The position numbers and the translations under genes were made by a program. From NCBI GenBank assembly GCA_022393335.1, contig JAJEKB010018566.1:1-64000 (forward strand): DNA of 64,000 nt, in the 5' to 3' direction. The DNA is from Macrotrachela quadricornifera (taxonomy: Eukaryota; Rotifera; Eurotatoria; Philodinida; Philodinidae). The notes under the pieces are model-generated. The model had not been told where the DNA came from. It did no database searches and saw only the letters and a list, made by a program, of their open reading frames with translations. Shown here one piece after another: positions 48,416 through 58,902 of the stretch (position 1 is its first letter; each line of letters starts with the position of its first letter).

Positions 48416-49350
48416 TTAAATAATAGAATTCGAAGTATTTTTCATATTACAATCTGCAATTGTTGTTTCTAAAAGGCTAGTTATTGTATTTCTCATGAAT
48501 ATTTTTTGATTGATATTTGTTACGATCGTCGATTGTTCGTTGTTTTGATTTTTCGATGGTGAAATTATATCAGTATTAACAGTAAAAATGTTTGATTTGT
48601 GTATTGTAGCATATTGTGCAGGTGGCGTAATGAAAAATTTTCGGATTTGGGATGCACTTGTGGACAAGATAAGTGCCCTGAATAATGTGATTGGTGACAA
48701 TTTGCACATTGAATTGGACGTATGTAAATTTTTTTGAAATCATAAACTGTGTTACATCTAAAACGATGTTGACATTTATAGCAAATTAATACTCGCACTG
48801 GTACAAAATATGATCTCATTTAATGTATACTTTCACCTATTGATAAATATCCTTCTTTTAATAATTGTTGTACTGAGTGTGACTGATTAAAATCTGCTCT
48901 AATCATTTGGGTTGGAGTGCTATTTTTAGAAATTATTCTCGTAGTGTTTCTAAAATTTAGATGTTTTTCTTTTAATTTGCTATTGATTTCTATAATATCC
49001 CAATCTTTAAAAACTCGATATATCACTAATGAATTTTCAAGTGGTAAAATTCGAGGTTGTTTGACGTTGAATGGAGTATTATTAATTTGTTGTGGCCATT
49101 GATCTATCATAAGATTGTTAAATGATTGTTGATCCATTGGAAAAATAAGAAAGCCAGCATCACTTTGCCGACCAGTTATTTTCATTTTCAGTAATCAATA
49201 TATGTCATTGATTTGACATTGGGCTCTTTAAGTTGTTTTGAATTTATCCATTTTTCAGTTTCAATTTCTTCTGCATCTGATGTTTCGAAATTGCAACTTT
49301 CATAAGCTTTAGTTAAGATTGAGTTTCTTTTACGTGGATGGTTCTCTTAG
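48416..49350 (-). pseudogene. LINE ORF1 (zinc-knuckle nucleic-acid-binding protein) remnant
   Basis: Two open blocks (49185-48820 and 48819-48565) and a third (48709-48416) overlap in different frames. The middle block has paired knuckles, CYKCQHRFRCNT then CANCHQSHYSGHLSC, typical of ORF1 proteins of non-LTR elements, in degraded C-x2-C spacing. Upstream, RKRNSILTKAYESCNF may be its N-terminus. Frameshifts and stops make it a pseudogene. Confidence 0.7.
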
Positions 49351-49370
49351 CCTCCCTTTTTGCTCATATA

Positions 49371-50858
49371 TGTATATTGTATTTATATAATATTTGTAAT
49401 TGAAATAAAAATGATATCGAAAAAAAGCAGCCGAAAATAAGCGCACAAAATGAAAAGTAATCGAATGAACAGATTATCTAAAAAATATTATGCATAATGA
49501 GAAAAAAAAATCCACTTTCTAACAATTAAAAATTTATTTTTATTCTATAACTTGTTGTGATTTCTTACATTTTATCATTATCGATTCTATTTTAATGTCT
49601 GTATTTAATAGTATAAGATAAAAAATTTTACTTTGCCTATATGCTGGATGAAATCAGGCAGATATGTGAAATTCTTCACTCACTACTATGCAAATCAGAT
49701 CAACAAAAGTCATCCTACTTTCGAGATCTGTTAAACTCGCCACAACCTAAAAATAATTGCTGGTATACTACAACATGTATATATGAATGAAGAAATATGG
49801 GACTCCTATAGTCACATCGTAACTTTAACCAAACAAATTCCATGTTTTCAAAAATGATTAAAAAAGTGATGATAATCATGATGTTTCTGATAAATCGTGG
49901 TGTTAATACTCGAATTTGTTCTGTTTTAAACAGATATTCTATGCATCTAAACTTACATACCAGAAGAAGCAAAATCTTATCTTAAATATATTTCTACTTA
50001 ATTTATAACTCAAAATTAATTATGAAAATCGAGATTATTAAATCACGATGTATCGCTAATATTTGAATGAAAAATGATCACCATTTTCATGACATGAAGT
50101 AGAATAGGATTTATGATATGAGCTATGCATTGATAAAATAAAAAAATATTATATTTCGTACTTTGTTATATGACGAAAGCAATACAAAAAAAAATTATCT
50201 ATGAATTTTTCAACTAGAAGTATTTATCGCCCTGTCTTTAAATTGTTTAAAATTTATTTGACATTTCATACATTTACATTAAGTCATTTGATTCATATCT
50301 TTTATAATTACGATCTATTTGATAAATAATCATACGCTTTTTATTGTAAATCGATGATATGGTTGAATAATTAAAATAGAAAGACATGAATCAAATGCTT
50401 GCGTATAAATTACAAAAACAAAGCATATTATGAGTGTCCATATGTACATTAAGAAAAAGAAAATAAACAAAAGAAAATGCTTATAAATATGATAAGAACA
50501 GAAAAATAAAAATATGAGAAGAAAAATGTCGATCAATCTTACTAATAAGCGAAAAAAAAAATAAATACATCAATATATTATAACTTTATTTTATATATTC
50601 ATATACCTTATAATAATAAATGTGCACGAGTATTTTATAGAATAGAGAGAATAATTATTAATGATCAATAAAATTTCATGAATATTAGTCATATTTCAAA
50701 CAGGTTATGTATGTTAATAAAATATATGATCTCTTTCTTCTTTTATATATCTGTAAGAATTATCCCAAAAAGGTTCTAATAGAACAATCAACTTATTCAA
50801 TAGTATTAATACTGTTTTTAATGACATAAATATTTTTTTTATAGATTAAGAAAAGATA
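49371..50858. other. AT-rich intergenic region upstream of FG-GAP copy B
   Basis: No gene is supported. A TTTTTTTATAG acceptor-like site ending at 50844, 14 bp before the ATG, suggests a spliced 5' leader for the gene at 50859. Short open frames (49715-49972, 50330-50536) are hydrophobic by composition and unrecognised. Confidence 0.45.
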
Positions 50859-53800
50859 ATGTCTATTGAAATGATAGATATCAACACATGTCATCCTGAT
50901 GATTTCACAAAAGATGGTGGACCAATTAATAACTCATTAGAACGAAAATGTATTCTTCAAACTGAAAATAAACCAATGAAATGTCGTAAAACTACGATTA
51001 TAATGTATGTTAATTTTTAATATATCGAAAAATCTTTTAAATTGATATAATAAAATCTAGGAGGAAGATTATTCTTTGCTACATAAATTCAAAAATAAGA
51101 GCTTATATAGGATTTACTCTATTTATATTGATATTCACGATTATTGGAATTATAATTGTTTGTCTTACTGGATTAGAATCAGGTATGTTTTTATTTAATC
51201 ACAGTTTAATTGAGAAGATGATTAATAATAGATAAATAAAGCAAATTAATCATTCAAGTCAATATATTTCTATGATAGATACAAAAAAGCTGTTAAAGCA
51301 ATCCTTACTGAATTGAAATATTAAACATAATATACCTACTGTTGCTGATACCTAAAAAGTCGTCGTTTTTTTTATGTATATCTGAGTATAGTTCGGCATC
51401 ATTCCTTTTTTTAGAGTATTGAACTTCAACCAAAAAAAAAATACTCTTTAGATATTTTAACTAGACTTGAGTTACACATGACCTCTGATAGTACCTGTAA
51501 ATTGTACTAAAAATAGAGCAATAATACAGTTTTATGTTGGCACTTATTAGATAGTATAATTATATCGATCTAGAATCCTTCTTATAGAATATATCTTCTA
51601 ATAAAATCATTTAGTATTAGTTTATTCACAGATTTGCTATAAGAATAATAGATACATCATATTTTATATTTTAATTCCACAGGAAATATGGTACACAATT
51701 TTTTCTTTCATTTTGTTCTTTAGAGAAAATATGTACTCGTACGTTCAAACGAACAATTGGTAGTTATACAAATTATGATTCTGGCCCACGATCTGTAGCT
51801 ATCGGTGATTTCAATAATGATACACAGTTGGATTTTGTTGTAGCTAATACAGATACTGATAATATCAATGTATTTTTTGGATATGGTAATGGTACCTTTA
51901 AAAATCAAGCAAAATATTTAACTGGTTATCAATCAAGTCCACAATCAATTGCTGTTGGAAATTTGAATAATGATAATATACTTGATATAATTGTAGCTAA
52001 TTTTGGTTCAAATAATATTGGAATATTTTATGGATTTAAAGATGGAACATTTGATATACAAAAAACATTTTCAACTGGTTCTTCACGTCCATTATTTATC
52101 GCTATTGCTGATATTAATCTTGATAATCAATTAGATATTGTTGTTGTTAATCATGGAACAAATAGTATCAGTATATTTACTGGTTTATATAATGGATCTT
52201 TTATACTTTCAGCATCATGTTTTACAGGCTATGATTCATATCCAAGATCACTTGCAATTGCTGATTTAAATAATGATAATCAATTAGATATTGTAGTTGC
52301 TAATTCTGGTACACACAATATTGGAATATTTTTTGGACAAGGAAATGTAACATTTCAACATCAAAAAATTTATTCAACTGGTTATCCATCAAATCCAACA
52401 TCAGTTATTATTGCTGATGTTAATAAAGATAATCAATTAGATATTATTGTTACTAATTGTGATGCTAGTAATATCGGGGTATTTTTAGGATATGATAATG
52501 AAAAATTTTCTACACAACATAAATATTCAACTGGTATTAATACTCGTCCATATCATCTTTCTATTGGTGATTTTAATGTAGATAATATATTAGATATTAT
52601 TACAGTTGATCCATATCATGGAAATATTTATATTCTTTTAGGACATGATAATGGAACTTTTCCTCTCGTAACAAAATATAATACAGAAGTTCGATCATCA
52701 CCACGCTCAGTAACTGTTGGAAATTTTGATAATGACAATAAACCTGATGCTCTTATTGTTAGTGATAGTACGAATAGTATACTTGCACTTACTGGATATA
52801 AAACAGAACCAACTATACTCTATAAGACATATTCCACAGTAAAATTGCCTAATCCAAGATCATTATCTATTGGTGATCTTAATAATGATAGTTGGGCAGA
52901 TTTTATTATTGTCTCTGCAAATACAAATAATGTAGGTGTATTTCTTGGAAATAGAGATGAAACTTTTTCAAGTTCTACAATATATTCAACTGGAACAGGT
53001 GCAGAACCCTTTTCTGCTGTATTAGGTGATTTCAATAATGATTACATGCTAGATATTGCTGTTGTTAATCATGGTCATAGCAATGTAGGAATATTGCTTG
53101 GATATGGTAATGGATCATTTTCAAATATATCAACTTATTCAACTGGAATTAATTCTTCACCAAATACAGTTATTCTTGGTAACTTAAATAATGATAATTG
53201 TTTGGATATTATTGTTACTGATGAGAAAACAAATAATATAGGTGTACTTCTTGGATATTGTAATGGAAGTTTTGCTATGGTATTAACTTTTCCTATAGGA
53301 CCTAACTCGAGTCCACATGCAATCGCTTCAGAAGATTTTAATAAAGATAATCATTTGGATATAGTTGTAGTCAATTTTAATGCTATGACTATTGGTATTT
53401 TTCTTGGATGTGGTAATGGAACATTTTTATCCGTTAGAACATATTCCACGGGACCTTCATCAGCACCAGAAGGTGTTACTGTAAATGATTTCAATAATGA
53501 TAATAATATAGATATTGTCGTTACACTTGCATACCTTCAAAGTATAGGTATTTTCTTTGGATATGGAAATGGAACTTTTGAAAAAATAAAACTCTATCCA
53601 CTTCAATCCAGTTTATATCCAATTTCACTTACTTCAGGTGATCTTAATGGTGATAATCGACAAGATATAGCTGTGACTAGCTATTTAACTAATAATATAT
53701 TGATACTTTACGGAGATAATAAGGGTAATTTTCCAGCACAAGAAATTCATGTAGTTGAACCTGATTCAAATCCCGTTGCAATAAAATTTCAAGATTTTAA

Positions 53801-56018
53801 TAATGATAAACTATTAGATATAGTTGTACTTAATTATGGTACTAATAATTTTGGAATATTGACTAGCTATTATGAAGCAAGTTTTTTAAATGTACAAAAT
53901 TATTCAACTGGTTCTGGTTCACATCCATTTTCATTAGTAGTAGCCGATTTTAATAATGATAATAATTTAGATATTGCTGTTACTAATATTGCCGAAGATA
54001 ATGTAGGTATTCGTCTTGGATATGGTAATGGAACATTTGGTATAGAAACAAAATATTCAACTGGTATACAATCTTTACCACGATATATTATTTTGGGTGA
54101 TTATAATAGAGATAATCAATTAGATATTGTTGTTGGTAATACTAATACTGATAATATTATTGTTTTATTTGGACATAATAATGGAAGTTTTGAAAAATCT
54201 ATATCATATTCAACTGGATTTCAGTCTGCTCCACGTTCAATTGCTAGTTGTGACTTAAATAATGATAAATGGATTGATCTTGTTCTTACTAATGAAAATT
54301 CCGATAATGTAGCTTTTTTATATGGATTTAATTATACTACATTTGCTCCTCAACAAGAATATTTCATGGGAAATGATTCACAACCAATTGCAGTTTGTGT
54401 TTCTGATTTTAATAATGATAATCAATCAGATGTTGCTGTTGTTGATTTACTTAGAAATACGATTAATATATATTTTGGATATGGTAATGGAACATTTACA
54501 GAACCAACAATATATTCAATTGAAAATAATTCTGAACCAAATTGGATTTCTTCGGAAGATTTCAACAATGATCATTGTCAAGATATAGTTATTGCTAATA
54601 AAGGTTCACATAATATAGGTATACTATTTGGTTATTGTAATGGAACATTTTCAAAAATAACATATTATTCAACTGGAAATGATTCTTCGCCATATTCAAC
54701 TGCTGTTGGTGATTTAAATAATGATAATCAACTTGATATTGTTGTAAATAATATTAATACAAGTGATATAAGTATTTTTCTTGGATATGGTAATGGAAGT
54801 TTTTCACAAATGATTACATATTCAATAAATTTTAAATCTGAGTTATGTGCAATTGATCTTGGTTATTTAAACAATGACAATTATCTCGATATTGCTGTAA
54901 CCGATAGTATTAATGATAATATTTATATACTTATTGGATATGGAAATGGTAGTTTTGCTCCTATGATTACTTATTCAGCAGGTTTAGGTTGTTTTCCTTC
55001 TTCAATTATTTTAAAAGATCTTAATAATGATAAACAATTAGATATTGTTGTTACTTGTCGTTCTACACACAATCTAGCTATGTTTTATGGATATGGAAAT
55101 GGTAGTTATTCAAATAAAGAAGAATATTTAACAGGACCAGGTTCACATCCATATGATGTTATTGCTAGTGATTTTAATGAAGATAATCAATTAGATATTG
55201 CTGTTCTCTGTACGGGTAATAATGCAATTGTTATTCTTTTTGGATTAGGTAATGGAGAATTTTTAATGGGTAAGAAATATTTTACTGATATTGGTTCAGT
55301 TCCATCAGCAATGGCGATTGGTTATTTAAATAATGATACTCGTCTTGATATTGTAGTTGCTAGTCTTCTATCACATACAATTAGTTTATTTTTTGGAGAT
55401 GATATTGAATATTTTTCTGTAAAATCTACTATTTCAACTGGTCTTGGTTCTAAAACATGTTCTATTGCAATTGGTGATTTTAATAGTGATAATCGATCGG
55501 ATATTGTCATAACTAATTATGAAACTGATAATATAGCTATAATTCTTATGAATACAAAAATGAATTTTTCAAATATAATTGTATATTCAACTGGAGTTGG
55601 TTCTCATCCAAATGTAGTCACTGTAGGTGATTTCAATAATGATAATTATTTAGATATTGCTGTCGCTAATGCTGGTACTAATAATGTCATAATATTTCGT
55701 GGATATAATAATGGAAAATTTACAAAATCTGGATCATATTTTCTTACAAGTGGTGCTCATCCTTATGATATTGTTGTTAGTAATCTCAATAATGATAAAT
55801 GGATGGATCTAGCAATTGTTGATATTGGTACTAATAATGTATTTATATTATTTGGATTTCAAAATGGAACTTTTGGAAATACAACTTCATATTCAATGGA
55901 TTATGATTCTCGACCAGTTGCAATTGCTACTGGAGATTTCGATAACGATAATTGGACTGATATCGCTGTAGCAAATTTTGAAGCAAGTTATATAGAAATT
56001 CTTTTAAAACGTTGTTAA
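50859..56018 (+). CDS. type II membrane protein with 28 FG-GAP/VCBS repeats (copy B)
   Basis: Exons 50859-51004, 51061-51182 and 51724-56018 join with phases 2 and 1, exactly as in copy A, giving 1520 residues. A cytoplasmic head of about 60 residues (with CRKTTIIM) leads to one membrane helix (about 64-86, YIGFTLFILIFTIIGIIIVC). Then come KICTRTF and 28 FG-GAP units such as GDFNNDTQLDF, with FFGYGNGTF loops that often carry N-G-S/T sites. The last exon is 4295 bp in both copies, the unit count is the same, and units align one to one (for example SRPLFI--D-N-D---DI--VNHGTN in the third unit of each). The end, EILLKRC, matches EILLNRC of copy A. Intron 2 is 541 bp here against 74 bp there and holds a dispersed repeat. 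Expected role: extracellular calcium-dependent recognition or adhesion. The start is supported by phase, not by transcripts. Confidence 0.88.
51410..51500 (+). repeat. dispersed repeat inside intron 2 of FG-GAP copy B
   Basis: Shares ordered blocks with 34038-34150 (TTTAGAGTAT, GAACTTCA, then AATACTC and TTTAAC, then GACTTGAGTTA). Its presence explains part of the size difference from the 74-bp intron of the paralogue. Confidence 0.5.
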
Positions 56019-56578
56019 AATTTTCAATTCTTTTTTTTTTGTTTTATCATAATCGTTATTTTCATTCATGAATAAATCAATAAATATGTATATATTTTGA
56101 TATATGTCGGTTTTAGTTATTCTAATTAAAATTTATTATATTATGCAATCATTGAATTTTTACGTCTAAATTTCAAGCATTTTTCGGAACTTTCGCGACG
56201 AGAAATTCAATTTTTAAAAGTATTAATCTGATAATGAATGTAATGTATTTTAAAAAATCATAAACATTAGTTAATCTATTGAGAGTACTTAAATTCAATC
56301 ATATTTGAAATTATTATTGTATTGCTAAATAATCATAAAAAATATTTGAAGAAATCATTTGTATAATCGATACTATCATGATCAATCAAAAAGTTAATGA
56401 AAATGATACTTTAGTTTGTTTTTAAAAAGTTTAAAGAAGCTTTATCTTTATATATTTTGATAGAGAAAAGAATGGTCTAGTTTTCTATAAACAACTAAAG
56501 TACTACTTTCATTACTTTTTGACTGCTAGTAATAAATAAAAATTTCATTGAAATATTCTCTTAGATATGTATAAGATA
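56019..56578. other. convergent 3' intergenic spacer
   Basis: Lies between the ends of the FG-GAP copy B gene and the minus-strand protease gene. No gene is seen; it is AT-rich. Confidence 0.5.
56070..56085 (+). terminator. poly(A) signals of FG-GAP copy B
   Basis: Two AATAAA hexamers, about 52 and 61 bp after the stop codon at 56018. Confidence 0.5.
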
Positions 56579-57406
56579 TTATAAAAATTGTTTAGCAATA
56601 ATAATTGCTGCAATAAATTCAACTATACATCCCATCAATCCTTCTCCATTAATTTTCCATTGTTCACCATTCATCCATCCTGATGTATTTGTATAAATTG
56701 AACCTAATAATACTGGATTAATTTGATTCCAAACAAAATGCATCATTGTAGGTGGTATCATAGAATATTTACATTGAATTCCAATCCAACCATAGATAAA
56801 TGCTGAAAACCAACAAGATATACATTGAACAATAATAGTACGAATTGGATATTGAACTTTACATTCCGATTTATAACATAATAAAATCATTACAGGTACA
56901 TGATATAAACCCCATACAATACCACTTATATTTAATGCTATGATAGGATGAAAATGAATTAATAAACCAGGTAAAAGATAAGATCGCCATCCTATTTCTT
57001 CTCCCATTGCTCGTATACAACCATATATTAAATTTCGATTATGTTGATGTACTGCTGGTAATGCTAGTTTTTGTGTACGAAACTGTCCCCAACCGATTAA
57101 ATAATTTATTAAACAACAAACAATGATAACGATAATAACAAGTATACTACCATATATAGACCAATATAATGTAGACCATTGTGGATTAAATAAGAGAAAT
57201 GAAATAAAATGAATAAATGTACCATGATAAATTTGAATACATATTGCAAATACACCTGGAAAAAACATAGCTAATGCTAGAAATGTAAAGGAACGATGTC
57301 GATAAATATATACCCATAATGTAGTGACAAATAATGTAAGAAATATATGAGTATATACATCACTAAGTGATGACGAAGAAAAAAGTAAAGAATTAGCAGT
57401 TACCAT
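56579..57406 (-). CDS. CPBP (CAAX/Abi) family intramembrane protease
   Basis: Intronless, 275 residues from an ATG at 57406, with about eight hydrophobic stretches. The family's three active-site motifs are all present: EEIGWR at 136-141 (glutamate pair plus arginine), GLYHVP at 166-171 (H169) and HFVWNQ at 223-228 (H223, N227). CPBP enzymes, which include eukaryotic Rce1 and many bacterial Abi proteins, use the glutamate and histidines to cleave peptide bonds inside membranes. The EExxWR form and the overall layout look like the bacterial branch rather than Rce1, which with the lack of introns suggests acquisition from bacteria. Bdelloids are known for this, but it is only inferred here. It is divergent from the gene at 57639, with a shared 232-bp upstream region. 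The substrate is unknown. Confidence 0.87.
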   Translation of the reverse strand: MVTANSLLFSSSSLSDVYTHIFLTLFVTTLWVYIYRHRSFTFLALAMFFPGVFAICIQIYHGTFIHFISFLLFNPQWSTLYWSIYGSILVIIVIIVCCLINYLIGWGQFRTQKLALPAVHQHNRNLIYGCIRAMGEEIGWRSYLLPGLLIHFHPIIALNISGIVWGLYHVPVMILLCYKSECKVQYPIRTIIVQCISCWFSAFIYGWIGIQCKYSMIPPTMMHFVWNQINPVLLGSIYTNTSGWMNGEQWKINGEGLMGCIVEFIAAIIIAKQFL

Positions 57407-57638
57407 TAAGTATATCTAAAATTACATAAATTATTTTGAAATATTTTTTTTTATTAATTCTGAAGATATTTTCATCCAATTGCGTCAACACATTTACTGT
57501 CCTACTCATGTAATTTCATATTGTTTGTGAAACAGAAAAAGAACGAAATGTGTCATCATTACCCACGCACATGTGTTTGATATAAAAATGAAAGAAAGAA
57601 AGAAAATAAAACCAAAAACGACTCAAACTAAGCAATGA
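57407..57638. promoter_or_regulatory. shared divergent promoter region
   Basis: The 232 bp between two divergent ATGs must hold both promoters. No convincing TATA box or paired site is visible; a GAAAGAAAGAAAGAAAA run lies near the plus-strand start. Confidence 0.4.
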
Positions 57639-58168
57639 ATGGAGGTAAATAATCGTTTTGATTTACTTGCTTCTTTGCCAGTTGAGGAAAAAACAAATGA
57701 ATTTTTATTAACACCAAAAGCAGAATTAAATAATCAACATTCAACAAGAAATTTTTGGGAAGTACCAGAATATGTTGAAAAACCGCCTCCATCTTCATCT
57801 ACATTGAAGAAAAATGTAGAAAAATCTTTACCTGTTACAAAGGTAAAAAAAACTTTATCTGTTAAAAAAATTCAACCATCTGTTGATACCACAAAATCTG
57901 AAGAAGAAATAAATGAAACTTCTTCAACAATTGAAATACAAAATCAATCGTCAACTCAAACATATTATCCTCCTCAACCATATAAATTCAAACCAGCTGC
58001 TGCAAGTAAATATTATTTCATTAAAATTGAAAAAAAAAATATTTTTCTTTCTTTTTTTAAATAGATCATCGTAATGAAATTAAACCAAAATTTAATCGAA
58101 AAATCAATGTTATACCAAAACATAATTCAGCAAGAGGCAATAGTAAAGCTTGTGCAAATCAAATATAA
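57639..58168 (+). CDS. small basic low-complexity protein, unknown function
   Basis: Two exons, 57639-58005 and 58065-58168, around a 59-bp intron (GTAAAT...AAATAG), give 156 residues in one frame; without splicing the frame would end at 58064. It starts MEVNNRFDLLASLPVEEK, has a short FWEVPEYVEKPPP segment, then lysine-, serine- and proline-rich sequence, and ends with basic residues. It has no signal peptide, membrane helix or known domain that I recognise, and is probably largely disordered. The correct splice phase and a codon bias like neighbouring genes argue that it is real. Confidence 0.65.
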
Positions 58169-58364
58169 TCACAATTTCCATCAATACATATGATTATATC
58201 TTTATAATATTTTCATAATTATGAAAACTATCTTTCGATATTCTTAATTAATTTTTTTATACAAAATTGAAATTATTTAATCTTATTTATTTCAATATAA
58301 TAATAAATGAAAATATTTACAATTATAAGAAAACAAAAAAAAACAGATTTCATTTTATGAAATA

Positions 58365-58622
58365 TTAAATAGAATGAATAATTTCTTGTTGATTATACAT
58401 AATTATTTTTGTATGATTTATTCGATGACGATAGTGATAATAATAGCAACATTCAATAGTAATAAAAATAATACCAAGTACAAATATAACAGGTAAAATT
58501 ATCATAATAAGATGAATATCAAGACAATTATCATAAAATTTTGATCCATCAGTAGTGACGATATTATTATGTCCATTGGTAATCACTGAATTACTGGTAA
58601 ATGTTTTATTAATATTCAACAT
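58365..58622 (-). CDS. small single-pass membrane protein, unknown function
   Basis: A single exon of 85 residues from an ATG at 58622. A polar, asparagine- and threonine-rich head (about 35 residues with two cysteine or N-glycosylation-type positions such as NKT) is followed by a clear membrane helix (IMIILPVIFVLGIIFITIEC). A basic, tyrosine-rich tail follows (YYYHYRHR). By the positive-inside rule the tail should be cytoplasmic and the head outside. It lies convergent to the gene at 57639 and just upstream, on the same strand, of nothing obvious. It could be one exon of a larger gene. Confidence 0.5.
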   Translation of the reverse strand: MLNINKTFTSNSVITNGHNNIVTTDGSKFYDNCLDIHLIMIILPVIFVLGIIFITIECCYYYHYRHRINHTKIIMYNQQEIIHSI

Positions 58623-58902
58623 TGTTATGATCAGTAATTCAATATTCTCATCTACTTTATATCGGACGATTTTTTCTTCTAATTATTCATTTAGAACAAT
58701 TAATCTTTAGAAGAACAGAACAGACGTATTCTTTCATTTATTAGACGAATAATATCAATTATGAATTATGTTTGATATAATCAAATAATTCATTTATTGA
58801 TTTTCTTATTTTAAAATTGCAATCCGTTTATGTAAAAAAAAAGTATTTCATAAGATTCAATTCATTTTTATTTCTTTTTATATTTAAAATCTACAGTTCA
58901 TA
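58623..58902. other. AT-rich spacer with poly(A) signal for the ART-LRR gene
   Basis: A minus-strand AATAAA (plus TTTATT at 58867-58872) lies about 30 bp after the stop codon at 58903. Nothing else is seen. Confidence 0.45.

Larger units (their letters stand above)
45252..49370 (-). mobile_element. degenerate non-LTR retrotransposon (LINE)
   Basis: Three parts lie in order on the minus strand: a zinc-knuckle ORF1 (about 49350-48416), an AP-type endonuclease (about 48110-47390) and a reverse transcriptase (about 47330-45960). The 3' end carries AATAAAGC then (TTCA)n at 45252-45270, a simple-repeat tail as in CR1/I/Jockey-type elements. Numerous stops and frame breaks in every part show it is dead. 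It lies between the two oppositely oriented FG-GAP genes. The exact clade cannot be set by eye, and no target-site duplication was identified. Confidence 0.82.

Noticed and set aside
37672..56018. Roughly 153-bp periodicity in the FG-GAP genes as satellite DNA
   Set aside because: The open frames run over 4 kb with conserved protein motifs, splice sites and unit-by-unit paralogy.
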